Below, one piece after another: positions 40,240 through 51,400 of a DNA stretch of 64,000 nt. Position 1 is the first letter of the stretch. Every line of letters starts with the position of its first letter. This DNA is from Clavulina sp. PMI_390 (lineage: Eukaryota; Basidiomycota; Agaricomycetes; Cantharellales; Hydnaceae): contig WIDE01000002.1 of NCBI GenBank assembly GCA_015039315.1, positions 693,391 to 757,390 of the forward strand, read 5' to 3'. The notes beneath the pieces were generated by a model, which was not told the origin of the DNA, made no database searches, and saw only the letters and a list, made by a program, of their open reading frames with translations. A program made the translations under genes and the position numbers.

Positions 40240-41304
40240 TCATTTTTCGTCGTGGTACTTAATCTTAATCCACCCATTTGTTGAGTCCATTGTGAGTATG
40301 TCAAAGGGCCACTCGTCCGAACCTGATGAGGCGTACGGTCCATCTGGCCCGTCAACAAAGTCAGACGGCCACTGAGAAAATTCTGTCGTACTCCAGTCTC
40401 CTATGAATGAAGTTCCGACTCCTTTATCCAGGGATAGAGTATTGCCCTGTGCATCAACTGCTAGCGAAGGTATGTAGGAACCGTAACGGATACGATGACG
40501 AACCACTCCGCGGAAATCACGAGGGATCAGCACTTCAACGTTCCCATACGTGGAAAGCGCAACGATATTGAGTCGTTGGGTGTCCCTCGACGTCTGACAT
40601 GAACCAGTAACCATCAGCTTTGGCGACTTTGTACTGAAATGATCCAAGCTTGAAGAACGTACGATCGTTAACTTTACTGTGCCATTCGTAGATCTAGCAT
40701 CTATCCTAGCCGGTCCAAGGCTGGATGCCTTCCGGCTAGAGCCACCAATAATCTTAACAGTCGCCTCCACTTGTCCATACTCGGAGGATAGCCTCAAATG
40801 CGGCGTAGGCCCAGCGTATCTGTCATACAAGCCAGCGGGCTTCATATTATTGGCAAGTTTGGAGAAGAACCCCTGGGGCTGTTTAGAAGCGTTGGAGGGG
40901 CCAGGTGACGTAGAAGGCGAGGGGATATCAGGGGGGAGAAAGGGAGGGCGGCCGAGGGTTGTGTTGATGGTCCAGCTGCCTTTCACATCTTTGTCCCTTT
41001 CTCGGAACGATATAAAATTCAGCCCTGTAGTTACCCTGGATCCCGTTGGCGGGTTGGGCTCGTCTGTGCTACTACGGATAGAAGGGAGGGATTGGGACCT
41101 GAGATTCGCGGGTGGCAGAAGGGTCAATGTACCTCAGAGTAGTGGAACTAGCACTGCTGGGGTCTGCATATACAGGTGGGGCGCTTTGATTCTGCAGGTA
41201 GGTTGACTGGGATATTGAGATGCTGTGTGTATGCAGACACATACCTCATTAGCAGCACTCGCTTTATCAGACGAGCTTGAGCCATCAACTTCGTTCGAAA
41301 TCAT
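40240..41304 (-). CDS. Array copy C: DUF7330-like, frame interrupted in exon 2
   Basis: Exons 41245-41304, 40663-41191 and 40240-40593. Exon 1 MISNEVDGSSSSDK ends ANE. Exon 2 starts QSAPPVYADPSSASSTTL in one frame but continues in another (RSQSLPSIRSSTDEPNPP, GSWTINTTLGRPPFLP, HLRLSSEYGQVEATVKIIGG, ARIDARSTNGTVKLTI). The frame closes only if 41132-41099 (34 nt, GT...AG) is removed, or if a base was gained or lost. The last exon is well preserved (QRLNIVALSTYGNVEVLIP, DFRGVVRHRI, GVGTSFIGDWSTTEFSQW, ending KIKYHDEK). It may be an intact gene with an ultra-short intron, or a young pseudogene. Divergence from A, B and D is the greatest in the N-terminal linker. Confidence 0.75.
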
Positions 41305-41399
41305 GTAAATGATGATGATGAAGGAGGGAGAAGCTGGACTCAGAGTGCACTACAGCGCGTAGACCAGTGATGAGAGTGAGAGTCAGCAAGAAAGAGCAC

Positions 41400-41414
41400 G
41401 CGAGGGCTGCGTAC
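41400..41414. promoter_or_regulatory. Degenerate half of the array inverted repeat upstream of copy C
   Basis: Reads gcgagggCTGCGTACT. It aligns with CAGGAGCCTGCGTACT before copy A but the left arm is lost. It lies about 96 bp 5' of the copy C start, matching the spacing of the other elements. Confidence 0.35.
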
Positions 41415-41679
41415 TACTGCGTACCAACCTCTGAATTGAGCGTGGATACCAGTATATTGGACTGTTCAATAGGTTGGATATATGACCACATGATATCATA
41501 TGAATCAATGGCGATGCATTTGACATTCGCTTGGTTATCGAGTACTCTGGTTGACAACCTTCAGCAGTTGAGGGACATGAACCACACTCCATGTTGGAAT
41601 AAATAAATCGAATTAATAAAAGATACAGTGTAGGAGGGATGAAACAAGAAAGAAGATTAAATAATAGAAATGGGGATCA

Positions 41680-42785
41680 TCATGACGATGTCAGGGCCGA
41701 AAACAACGACCACTCGCGCTCGTTATTGTACTTGATCTTCATGGAACCATAGGTCGAGTCGATCGTGAGCATATCCACGGGCCAATCGTCAGAGCCAGAC
41801 GAGGCATAGGGCCCATTAGCCCCTTCGACAAAGTCTGCACTCCAACGTGAAAAATCGATCGTGCTCCAGTCGCCGATGAATGAGGTCCCAACTCCCTTCT
41901 CCATCGAGAAGGTATTGAGCTGGGCATCAATCGCTGGGGAGGTAGTAAAGGAGCCGTATGATGTCCGATGGCGGACGAGACCACGGAAATCGCGCGGCAG
42001 GAATACCTCGACGCTTCCGTGGGTGGAGACCGCAACGATGTTGAGTCGCTGCTTGCCTCTTGAAGCCTGTTGAAAACGGAAAAGATAATCAGCCGATGGC
42101 GGGGAGTTTGGGAATGACACCACAACAAGACATACGATAGTAAGCTTCACTGCACCGTGGGTGGATCTGACATCTAGTCTGGCAGGAAGAGATCTGCTGG
42201 AACCGCGAACAACCCTCACATTTGCATCCACCTTTCCATGTGTGGAGTACAGCTTCAAGTGAGGTGTTGAGCCAGCATACTTATCGTGTACGCCAGGTCC
42301 CATGTTGAAGAGTTTGGAGAAGAACCCTTGAGGTTGAGGGGGAGGGGTAGATGAGCTGGATGGCGTTGGAGAGGAGGGATCCTCAAGAGTAGGGCGAAGG
42401 AAGGCAGGACGGGCAAGTGAGGTATCGATGGTCCAGCTTCCTTTCACTTCCCCATGCGTGTCTCGGATGGCGACGTAGTTGGCAGGTGGTGTTATGAAGG
42501 AACCAGACGCCTTGACAGGCTCGACTGGCTCATCGATGACGGGAAGTGGAGGGTCAGGGGCTTTGGAGCTTGAGGGTTCATCTTGCTTCAAAGGCTCCGC
42601 AGGGAGAGGATCGGTCGTCGCACGGAAGACGCGCGTGTAGGCAGGCGGAGCGTCAACAGTCTAGCAGCGAACTGTCTGTGAGTTCCATCGAACATAATGG
42701 CATGCAGTGAGCACTGCTCAGCGACAACACACACCTCAGGTACTGGCGCAAACGCTGCCGGGTCAGTATTTTTATCAGCAAGCAT
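41680..42785 (-). CDS. Array copy D: beta-rich fungal family (DUF7330-like)
   Basis: 320 aa in exons 42735-42785, 42136-42660 and 41680-42066, in phase. Exon 1 MLADKNTDPAAFAPVPE. The core has DAPPAYTRVF, FITPPANYVAIRDTHGEVKG, SWTIDTSLARPAFLRP, GFFSKLFNMG, HLKLYSTHGKVDANVRVVRG, ARLDVRSTHGAVKLTI. The final exon has QRLNIVAVSTHGSVEVFLP, DFRGLVRHRTSYGSF, GVGTSFIGDWSTIDFSRW, SSGSDDWPVDMLTIDSTYG. It ends with an extra tail REWSLFSALTSS not present in A-C, because a stop codon after KIKYNNE is lost. It has the longest Pro/Glu linker of the array. Function unknown. Confidence 0.86.
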
Positions 42786-43221
42786 TGGGGTCGAGCTGTG
42801 AGGGGAAGGATTGAGTCATCAGCAGCCTGGTGACAGCTTTTATCTGCCTTGTGGTAATCCGCAGGAGTCTGCGCACTGTGCCGCCACACTGCCATCGGTA
42901 CTCAATTCATTTGCACCTGAACACAGGATCGCCAAGTCTCCACAACAATTAAGGAGGATCTGAATTCTGTTCTGCGCCCGTAACACATCGCAAAGTCCAT
43001 TCAATCCACCTATGAATGGTGGGCGCCACGAGGATGCCCGAGCACGCCCTCTGCAAGAGTATGACATCCTTTACAAAACTGGCATTGCAAGGAGCAATTA
43101 TTGGAGGTGGAAATACATGCAGAATAAATGAGGATGAAGCCAAAATGAATAAACCAACAACAGTCGTGGGTCAGTCCACAACGAAAAAGTTGAGCAAGAA
43201 CAGATGGGGAAAGCTATGAGC
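42786..43221. other. Spacer between array copy D and CBF5
   Basis: 436 bp containing the copy D promoter (with the inverted repeat at 42860-42873) and the CBF5 3' end. No gene seen. Confidence 0.6.
42860..42873. promoter_or_regulatory. Inverted repeat CGCAG-N4-CTGCG upstream of copy D
   Basis: CGCAGGAGTCTGCG, about 75 bp 5' of the copy D start codon, followed by CACTGTGCCGCC and CATCGGTACTC. Shared spacing and arms with the elements before A and B indicate a conserved promoter box. Confidence 0.55.
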
Positions 43222-45198
43222 TCATGCATCATCCGATGAGCTCTTCTTCTTTTTCTTCTTTGGGCTGGTCTCGTCCGCATCGCCACCAGCAGCGGCAGCA
43301 GCTGCGGCCTTTGCAGCCTTTGCGGCTTTCTTTTCAGCTTTCCTCCGTTTCCTCTCCGCCTCATCCTCGTCTTCACCAGCAGCATCAGGCTCACCCATCG
43401 TGATATCCTCATCGGCTACCTCAGATTTCCGCTTCCTCTTCTTCTCCTTGGTCACCTCTGCCATGGTGGTAGGGGCAACAGGCGCCGGAGTGATGGGATC
43501 AATGGGCATAGGGGTAGGAGCTTTTGCGCCCTGTAAATGGACGATATTATAGGTTAGGGGGGTCAAGTAATGGTGGAATCGCGATTAATGTGAGCGAGGC
43601 TTACATTTGAGGCTGCAGGAGCAGCTTGAGCGTCGGCTCCAGCCGAGTAGTCAACATACTCCTTTGTCCATTGAGCAGGTGTGACACCAGCGATTGTTCG
43701 CCCGTGCTTGTCAAGCTTGCCATCCTTGACCATTTTCTTCTTCTCCAGCGCTTTCGGTCCCAGCCCCCACCTCCTCGGGTAGGTGTCACGCTCCATAATG
43801 CATCGCTTGACCTTTGCAACAACACCGTGGTCGCAAGTGGTGAGGTCAACAGTGGACATTTGAGCGATTGCGAGTGCGATCGCCTCGCCCTTGGTGGTCA
43901 TGAGCACAACCTCGTCGTGAACCTCGATATCAGCAGCTGTCAAGTCGAATAGAGAACGTGTAAGCTGTAGGGAATAAGTGCAGGGGTGCTAAAAGACGAA
44001 CCATATCGCAGTAAACCAGGAATCATCAACTTGGCACCGTAGCAAACAGCGTTTACTGCGCTATCCTTGACGACAATACGCTTGTATCCGACAAGAAGGC
44101 ACTCGAGTGGTCTAATGACTCTTCGGAGATATGACTCTGAGAAATGGCATTAGCTATTGTATACCAAGAAGAGTCAAAGGTGATACTCACCATCACGGGT
44201 ATTGTCGTAGAGCCACTGGGCATCGAGCACATCGTGCATAGTGACAACATCGTCATTCTCCCCCATGGCACCACTCCTCACTCTCCTCAGCTCCTGCATG
44301 TGGGCACCAACGCCAAGCAATAGCCCTAAATGCACGCAAAGGGTACGGATGTACGTCCCTGCCTCGCAGGACACCCAGAAGACACCAAGCCCGCGTTTGT
44401 TGTCGAACTCAAGGAGCTTGGATTCGTGGATAGTTCGCACACGGAGTTGACGTTTGACGGCAGAGATGAGTGGGGGTCGTTGGAAGAGTGCGCCGGTGAG
44501 GGTTTCGAGGGCGCGAGGGAGGGCTTTCTCCGAGTCGAGAGCAGAGTGCAAGCGGATGACGCAGACATACTCCTTGCCTAAATGTAGCTGATTAGAACAG
44601 GGATGATTATCAATTGCTGAAGAGGAAATCATCGCACCTGCGCCTTGCTGGCTTTTTACTAGACGAGTTGCACGGTCAATGCAGACAATCAAGCACCCAG
44701 TCACTTTGGGGTCGAGTGTACCACTGTGACCAGTCTTCTCGCAACGAAGAATACGTCGCAGCCACGCGACAACTTCGTGAGAGGAGGGGTTGGAAGGCTT
44801 GTCCAAATTGATAACGCCGGACCTTCACAGGAGGAAGAGCATTCCCGATTCCAGAGAAGCAATGATAGGAAGGAAGGGAGATTTGGGTTACAAAAATAAT
44901 TATCGGAGAATGGAATCAGATAATTAAGGGTTATCGTGCAGGTTAGCAGTGAGAGAACGTTTCAATAGGATGAAGAATCCTTGTCAGCCATCGAGCCTAT
45001 AGAAAAGATGTAGGATACGCACTTGATATACGATTGCAGGTCTCGCTTCAAGGGAGAGCACCCTTGTGGAATGGGCGTGAAATGGGAGCTTCGGATAAGG
45101 AGGTCGCTATAATTCTTCAATAGCAATGGCCATTTGGAGGTGTCGACTTTTGGCGTCATAGGCTCTGGTTTGATCATATCTTTGCTCGTGTCCGCCAT
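43222..45198 (-). CDS. CBF5: H/ACA snoRNP pseudouridine synthase CBF5 (dyskerin)
   Basis: 507 aa in exons 45023-45198, 44638-44822, 44191-44577, 44002-44136, 43605-43936 and 43222-43530. The N-terminal DKERIN-like region ([20 protein letters not shown]) precedes the TruB catalytic core: [30 protein letters not shown] (catalytic Asp), [51 protein letters not shown]. The PUA domain has [52 protein letters not shown]. The tail is Lys-rich (KKKKKK with Ala/Lys runs), a nucleolar KKE/D-like extension. Established: isomerises uridines in rRNA and snRNA guided by H/ACA RNAs, with Nop10, Nhp2 and Gar1. It diverges from eL22 over 290 bp. Confidence 0.95.
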
Positions 45199-45488
45199 GG
45201 CTCAAACCGAGGCGTAGAGATAGGTCCAAATTTTAGGAGAACAAAAACCCCAAGAGAATAGGAAGCAGACGGGAAATCGGGTTCAAGTGGCTCGAGGAGC
45301 AGCGTGTGCCAAACAAAAACTTTGGCGCTATCGGTACCTCGGGTGGCAGGTGCCGGGCAAACCGCCTATTCCCACGTCGAAGCCCCTTCCCAAATCACGA
45401 GACTGATTGATTAAACTGTAAACTGCAAGCGGAGCCACTTCCTCGTCCCTCTCACCACTTCACGACCTTCCCGTCTTCGTCCTCAGTC
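45199..45488. promoter_or_regulatory. Bidirectional promoter, CBF5 / eL22
   Basis: 290 bp between start codons of two ribosome-biogenesis genes. The eL22 side carries a pyrimidine-rich tract (cctcgtccctctcacc ..., about 45440-45480) just before the ATG, as is usual for fungal ribosomal-protein genes. Confidence 0.6.
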
Positions 45489-46188
45489 ATGGTATGTCTG
45501 CGGGTTGCGGCACATTGCTTTGCTGAGGAGACGTCTCAGTAGGCTAACGCCCAACCCCATGTTGTCTTCTTTTCTTGATGGTGCTTTCTGGTGGTCTGTC
45601 ATCGCCGATTCGAACGACATCGATGGACCATCATGAAATGCACTAATAGCCCAAGGCCGCCTCCAAAGCCGCTGCTGCTCCCAAGCACAAGTTCATCGTG
45701 GACTTCTCTCGTCCCGCCAATGACGGTGTTTTCGATGGCGCTGCCTACGAAAAGTTCCTGCACGACCGCATCAAGGTCGATGGCAAGCCCGGCCAGCTCG
45801 GTGAGAGCGTCAAGATTGCCTCGGAGGGTGAGTTGTCTTCAAGACCACTTCATCAAGTACGATCCTGAACCATGCACAATAGGAACCGGCAAGCTCGCCG
45901 TCTCATCCAACATCCCTTTCTCCAAGAGGTATCTCAAGTACCTCACCAAAAAGTTCTTGAAGAAGAACCAGCTCCGTGACTGGATTCGGTGAGTTTTATG
46001 AGGCCGTATATTTGGTAGCAGGTTGTGAATAATGTAACTCTATCTAGCGTGGTTGCCGTCTCTGCGAATGTCTATGAGCTCAGGTTCTACAACATTGCGT
46101 ACGTAGCACTTGAGAATACTCTATTGGGACATGCTCTGACCTCTCTTTCTACTCCTCTAGTGACAACGACGATGAGGAAGAGGAGTAG
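45489..46188 (+). CDS. RPL22: 60S ribosomal protein eL22
   Basis: Exons 45489-45491 (the ATG alone), 45650-45827, 45883-45988, 46048-46098 and 46161-46188. After splicing: [40 protein letters not shown], then [40 protein letters not shown], and an acidic tail DNDDDEEEE. These are hallmark eL22 blocks at full length (about 121 aa). Intron 1 (158 nt) splits the initiator codon from the rest, an arrangement common in ribosomal protein genes. I looked for a snoRNA in the introns and found no convincing box pair. Acts in the large subunit, non-essential but conserved. Confidence 0.95.
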
Positions 46189-46536
46189 ACATTCGATATC
46201 GTTATCTTGCTTGTATGCACTCATGCTCATGCATCTACGTTGATCATCACCACGCTCTCGATAACTGTGCTATCTACCTTCCTCACTGCCGTCCCTATTT
46301 TTATGAGATTTATTCACACTACCCGGGCGATTTCTCAGATCTCGCATCACGATCGTTGAACTGGGACGCAAACACATGACAAGCCAGCAATCTGAATGTG
46401 AATAATATTGCACAGACTGCCTCCATGATGAAAAATGGTCTGCTCCGTACAGCATGATATCCTGAGCTATAGAGAATTTGGCTGGACTTTGGCTGCGAAC
46501 CCCACAATCCTTCGGTCCATGGTCCAAAAACCTGTC
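46189..46536. other. Tail-to-tail spacer eL22 / acyltransferase
   Basis: About 350 bp with the two 3' ends; no gene seen. Confidence 0.6.
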
Positions 46537-48402
46537 CTAGCCCTCCAGCCTGCTGAACCATTCGAACTGCTTAAGGAACGGAATGAGGAAATGTTCTGAG
46601 GGGCTGAGTACAGGGGGGATATACATCCCAATTTGATACCCCACACTATACCACGAGTTCACTAAGAAAGAGTCATCAGCCAGCAATAAGGCTTGGACGA
46701 GCAGACAACGTACAAAGAATTTGCGCTCCACCGACGATCCAAATCCAGGTCCATATCGCACCAATCCATCCGCCCATCGGCTTGCCTGTCACACCACGCC
46801 AGAGCTTCTCCGCTCCAATGCCAAAGGCGTTCGCCGTGAAGTACCAGATCGTTCCTCCACCAGGCATACCACCACCGTTGATCACCTCGCCGGTCTTGCG
46901 ATCGATGATTGGGCCGCTGGCATAGAACGCCCAGTGGTGCATGAGTCCAGAGGCGAGGAATACACCGAGTAGGAGACCAGCATTTCCAGCTTGTTTGGCA
47001 ACGATAGCACGAGCCTTTGGAGAGGATGGGAAGGGGAGGAGTGAGGCAACAGAGCGGAAGGCTGCGCCAGCGGGATAGCCCCCAATTCCAAGGAATAGAT
47101 TGCGAGCCGTTTGGTGCCAGCGGATACCTGGAGGACGAAACATCAGTATCGCAGCATGTTAAGTATGTGATGAAGGCACTCGCCCCAGAAGTGGTGAAGA
47201 CTCGTCGCGAGCCACCATTGGTTGAAGTGAGGGCCCCACCCTTCGTCTTCCATAGGGAAATCAGAATCTTTTCGGAAGAAAACGCTATTGATGAAGGCAA
47301 ATCAACACGAGCTAGTGATATGATTCATTTTCATGACATACGCAAAGAAAGAATAGAAGAGGTGCATCAAGTTGAAGCCTATGGAGATGAGATGAATGAG
47401 GGAGGGATCGTCAGCGAACTGCGATAACGGAGCCGAGCAACTAGGAGGTACCACGCAGGAGTTAGGGGAAAACCGGACTTACAGTATCCAAGACAGACGG
47501 CGGTCAACTGCGCGAGAGCGGTTGAGATGATAGCACTCTCCCAGAAATTCCTGCCTCGTCCGAAAATCGTTCCGCCCGGCACACGAACGTTGGCGTGCTT
47601 CAGAATAGAGTTGGTTGAATCGACTAGAAGGAACCACCAGAGTCCAGTGACCACAGTCTGGCGCAGATACCTGCGGCGATCGGTACGATCGCGCCAGTCC
47701 GGTTCGACATAGATTCTATACCAATGGAAAGGCACATATATTCAGCATGCGAGAAGCACGTATTCAAGAATCAGAGACGAACCCGGTACCAGTACCATGC
47801 TTGTATCCGATCCCGCGGAGATTGGACAACAGCTCAAGGCCATCCAGTAGAATAGCAAATATGGACCAGTTCTCCTTGCTGACGATAGGCGTGGGCAGAG
47901 TGGACTCCTCCTTCGTGCCATCCTCACCGGCCGCTGGAACAACCACGCCAGGGGCAATCTCGTTCATTTTGAGCACTCCCTCGGGGGGAAGACAGACGGA
48001 AAGGAAGAACGGAACCCCGCATACGGCAAATGCGCCTGGTCGGCAGGGAAGAGTTAGATCAGATTGCGGTTCTCGAGGATTCTAGAGGTGCAGACCTTTT
48101 GCATGGTTGAGACCCCGGAAGAACTCGTCTTCAAAGTAGTACGTGAAGCATATATGAAGGAGGAGGACGATAGAAGGCAACAGCAAAGCTAAGCGCAAGT
48201 AGTGGGTGTCCCTACGTCGCGCCAGACCACCCAGGAAGAAGGAAACGAGAGGTGGCAGGAGCAGGAGAGGGAAGTTATGAGGAGTGATCGGGATACGGTC
48301 AGCATGAAGCGGGACGAGGAAGTGAAGGAAATCCCTGAATGCACCAGCAGCTGGTAGAAGTGGGAAAGATGAAGCACTCTCAAATGCAGAGGCGTTCGCC
48401 AT
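46537..48402 (-). CDS. Wax-synthase-like MBOAT O-acyltransferase
   Basis: 500 aa in exons 48096-48402, 47783-48035, 47715-47483, 47309-47378, 47184-47284, 46714-47127 and 46537-46661 (phases agree). It is polytopic, with hydrophobic segments such as NFPLLLLPPLVSFFLGGLA, LALLLPSIVLLLHICFTYYF, VVTGLWWFLLVDS and IWTWIWIVGGAQIL. The family signature FWG(I)RWHQTARN and the catalytic-His motif ASGLMHHWAFY fit the membrane-bound O-acyltransferase/wax synthase family. Established: such enzymes transfer acyl groups to long-chain or terpenoid alcohols in ER membranes; basidiomycete and ascomycete relatives often act in secondary metabolism. The substrate cannot be inferred. The intron after exon 5 must use a GC donor (G|GCGAGT, 47183-47182) to keep the WG-x-RWHQ frame. 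Confidence 0.87.
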
Positions 48403-51400
48403 CCTTCACTTGACAACTGGAGGAATGGTACCCGACAGTATAGCGCGACCCCATTCTTATATGGTCAAGAATTTGTCAAGCAGCCAGCAGAACTCGCCTC
48501 AAGGCGTGTCGCACTTAATCCACAATGGGCCAGTTTGAACTGCCAGAAGGTGAAAGTAATGAACTGATACTTCATGGAGTACATCCATATTCACGGGAAC
48601 AGCCTATCTTAATCCGTATAGACTCAGAGCATTCAGATGACATGTGGCTGCTTTTTTGGCCAGGAGTAGACAGTAACCAGCGCGATGGGCATAGGCAGGT
48701 CAGCTTGAGGACACGATGTCTATGACGGTTTCCAGGAATTGTGAGCCGTCACGTGGCCCAGCTTCCTCCAAGCACTCGCTGTCAGAACCCTCTGTGTCCT
48801 TCCCCTTCATGATCGCACGGGAACATCTCGTTGCCCTTTTTCGTCCTGAATCCCTGCTAGCGCTACTCGCTGGTCGGCTCGAACGGTGGATATTAGGTAG
48901 GAGATTAACTCCCGACCAAATATAATTTGGTGGTGAACTCTGCAGAATCTTGTGAATTCTGCCCCTACCACTCGGTCAGGGGGACTCACTCTATGAGATG
49001 GCCCACTGTGTTGGGACTTTCTTGGCTTTTGATGCATCATCTCCGGCCAGAGTGGGTGTTCGAGGACTAAGTACTCCTAGTGATGATGGTTCAACTGCAT
49101 CTACGGAAGGCGCAATTCCTCGTGGCTAGTTCTAATGCATAATTCATACTGTGATCGAACTGTCATCCATTTGCTATCCCGGCACGTGTGGCTCACAAAC
49201 CTTCCCGCCTAATTGTTGTGCTAGCGAAACAGGTTGAGAGCTCGAGCGACACTGCACTGACAATGCCTCGATATAACGAGCTCATCCGTCTGCTCCTTTC
49301 CGCATCTTTTCGCCCCGCGGCATCCATAACTGAATCACGGGCAAGGGTCCCCTATTCAGTCTTTGCAAGTTCAATGAAGCTGCTTTCTGCGAATCAATGA
49401 GGGCCAATCACGGCTCCCACTCGTTTACGCTGTCCGGAATGCACTCTCTCACCTGTGAATTTTTCTTTCGGACTGTTGTATACGCGTCTATGCTATGCTC
49501 CACCCGTATATAAATCCACAAGCACAGGGTGACCTGCGATCGCGGTCTTTGCGCATCATCCCTGCACCAAGATACTATGAACGATTTTCTGCATATCAGT
49601 CCTACGACAACATCCCTTCATCTCCATCGATCAGCAGTATAAAGCCCACGGATGGAATACTCAAGATCGCCCTCTCATCCCGCTCCTTTGGAACAGGCGA
49701 TTATTCGAAGAATTCGGCCGTGACAACCCACAATGTCCAGCCTGCCGATATCCCTCGATGGCCTGATTGAGAGCGCATTCGTCACGGTGGCAAGAGGGCT
49801 CTCCATCCTGATCGTTGTCTTGAGCGCCTCGATTCACATCGTCGCGCTGATTGACCGGGCACGTTCTACCAATCGCCAGCCTCGGACCTCAGGGAACAAT
49901 GCGATACTCAGGCCATATAGTCGTTTGTAGCTCGCCTGCACAAGCCCTGCATAAAGTTCGAGGGCCTTGCCACCGGTGACAGACTGGCTGGTGCACCGGA
50001 ATCCGGATTGTGAGCGCACGTGGCTTGTCTTTTTGGCGGCACATCCACACTGACGAACAAGCGCCTTTGCGTTCTTATAGTATTTATTCCTTGAGTAGGA
50101 GAGAATCCACGTTATCTATGACATGAATGCTGGAGACCACTGGGATCACGCCTGTCTTCTGGTGCAAATTAGTGGTGAAGGTTGTCATGTGTGGTGAGCG
50201 GATTTTGTTCATACCGTACTGCGCTCATCTAGTTGAGATTACTAAGTTTATTGCGCACCTTAATCCACAGGGTCTACGAATGACCCTACATACCATGCCG
50301 TACACAGACCGGAAGGGTGGATTGTGGCTTGAGACTATCCAATCACGGCTCAGGCAACGTGCCAGTCAGAGCGGGATGTAACTCACCTCTTTAGTCAGCT
50401 ACTGCGCTATATCTGATCTATCGCTTTGTTGGCTAAAAGGTGGAGGCAGTAAACACACGGTTGCCCTCGGTAGACGTTCTTCAGACGAGTCGATCACTTC
50501 TTGTAAATTGCAAAGAAATGTTACTGCTGCATCAATCTGCACAATCTTTGGGCCATCTATGCCCGTTGTTGCTGAGAGGAGGACGCGTGAAGGTGGAATA
50601 TTGCGTCCGTGAAAGGCAAGCCGCCCGGTAGAACTCGCCCGGGTCTAGGTACCTCGGTGATATTGTAGATAAGGTTTTCTCTCAATAATCGAGCTGGTGA
50701 GATCACCATGAGAGAAGACCGCCCAATGAGCCTAATCGATCAGTCTGCACAGAAGTTTGCCTGAGCGTCCCTATGCCAAAGTCACAGCTTGACAAGATTG
50801 CATGCTATAAATCACATGCTTGGACTCGTTCCCACTAGGATTCGCCTTGGACCCATTCAGGGTCTTATACGTCATCTTGGAGGATTTGGCATTCTACGAT
50901 GCCCCTAGACTCTGCTTTCAAGTCAGTTCGCAGAGGTCGTCATACTTGAGAAGGTTGGGAGCTCAGAGAATACACGCGGAAGGAATAATCTGTTCTTTTT
51001 TTCCCTGTCCGAAGTACGACATGTGAAAATAGACAGTGCAGCTCACATTCACATACAGAATGGTGATCATTCAGTCGAGTGTCGAGGACGGAGAGTCGAG
51101 GAAAGCCTTGACTCGCGCCGCTCATGTTGACCCCTCGGTCACGGTTGGACCAAGTCCGCCCCGGTAGCGAAATCGCCGTTTGCCGTCAGCACGTTCCGCA
51201 TCTACCACTGGCTGGCCTTGTTCTAATACCCGCGTGGATTAGATAGACAGGATGGCTCTAGATTTCAAAGCATTTTATCCTCTTATCATTATCGATCATG
51301 CGGGCTCGCTGGGAACCCCATCTTGACACTGACAGCTCACGCGCGCGGAGACTGCGTGCCGATCCATATCAATAGCTCGTGATTTCGCCCAACGTACTTA

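Noticed and set aside
45492..45649. Possible box C/D snoRNA in eL22 intron 1
   Set aside because: A weak TGATGG and several CTGA-like words are present, but not in the order and terminal-stem context of a snoRNA.
46662..47300. 212-codon minus-strand open frame in another frame of the acyltransferase
   Set aside because: It overlaps conserved MBOAT exons that carry WG-RWHQ and MHHW in a different frame; no independent signal.
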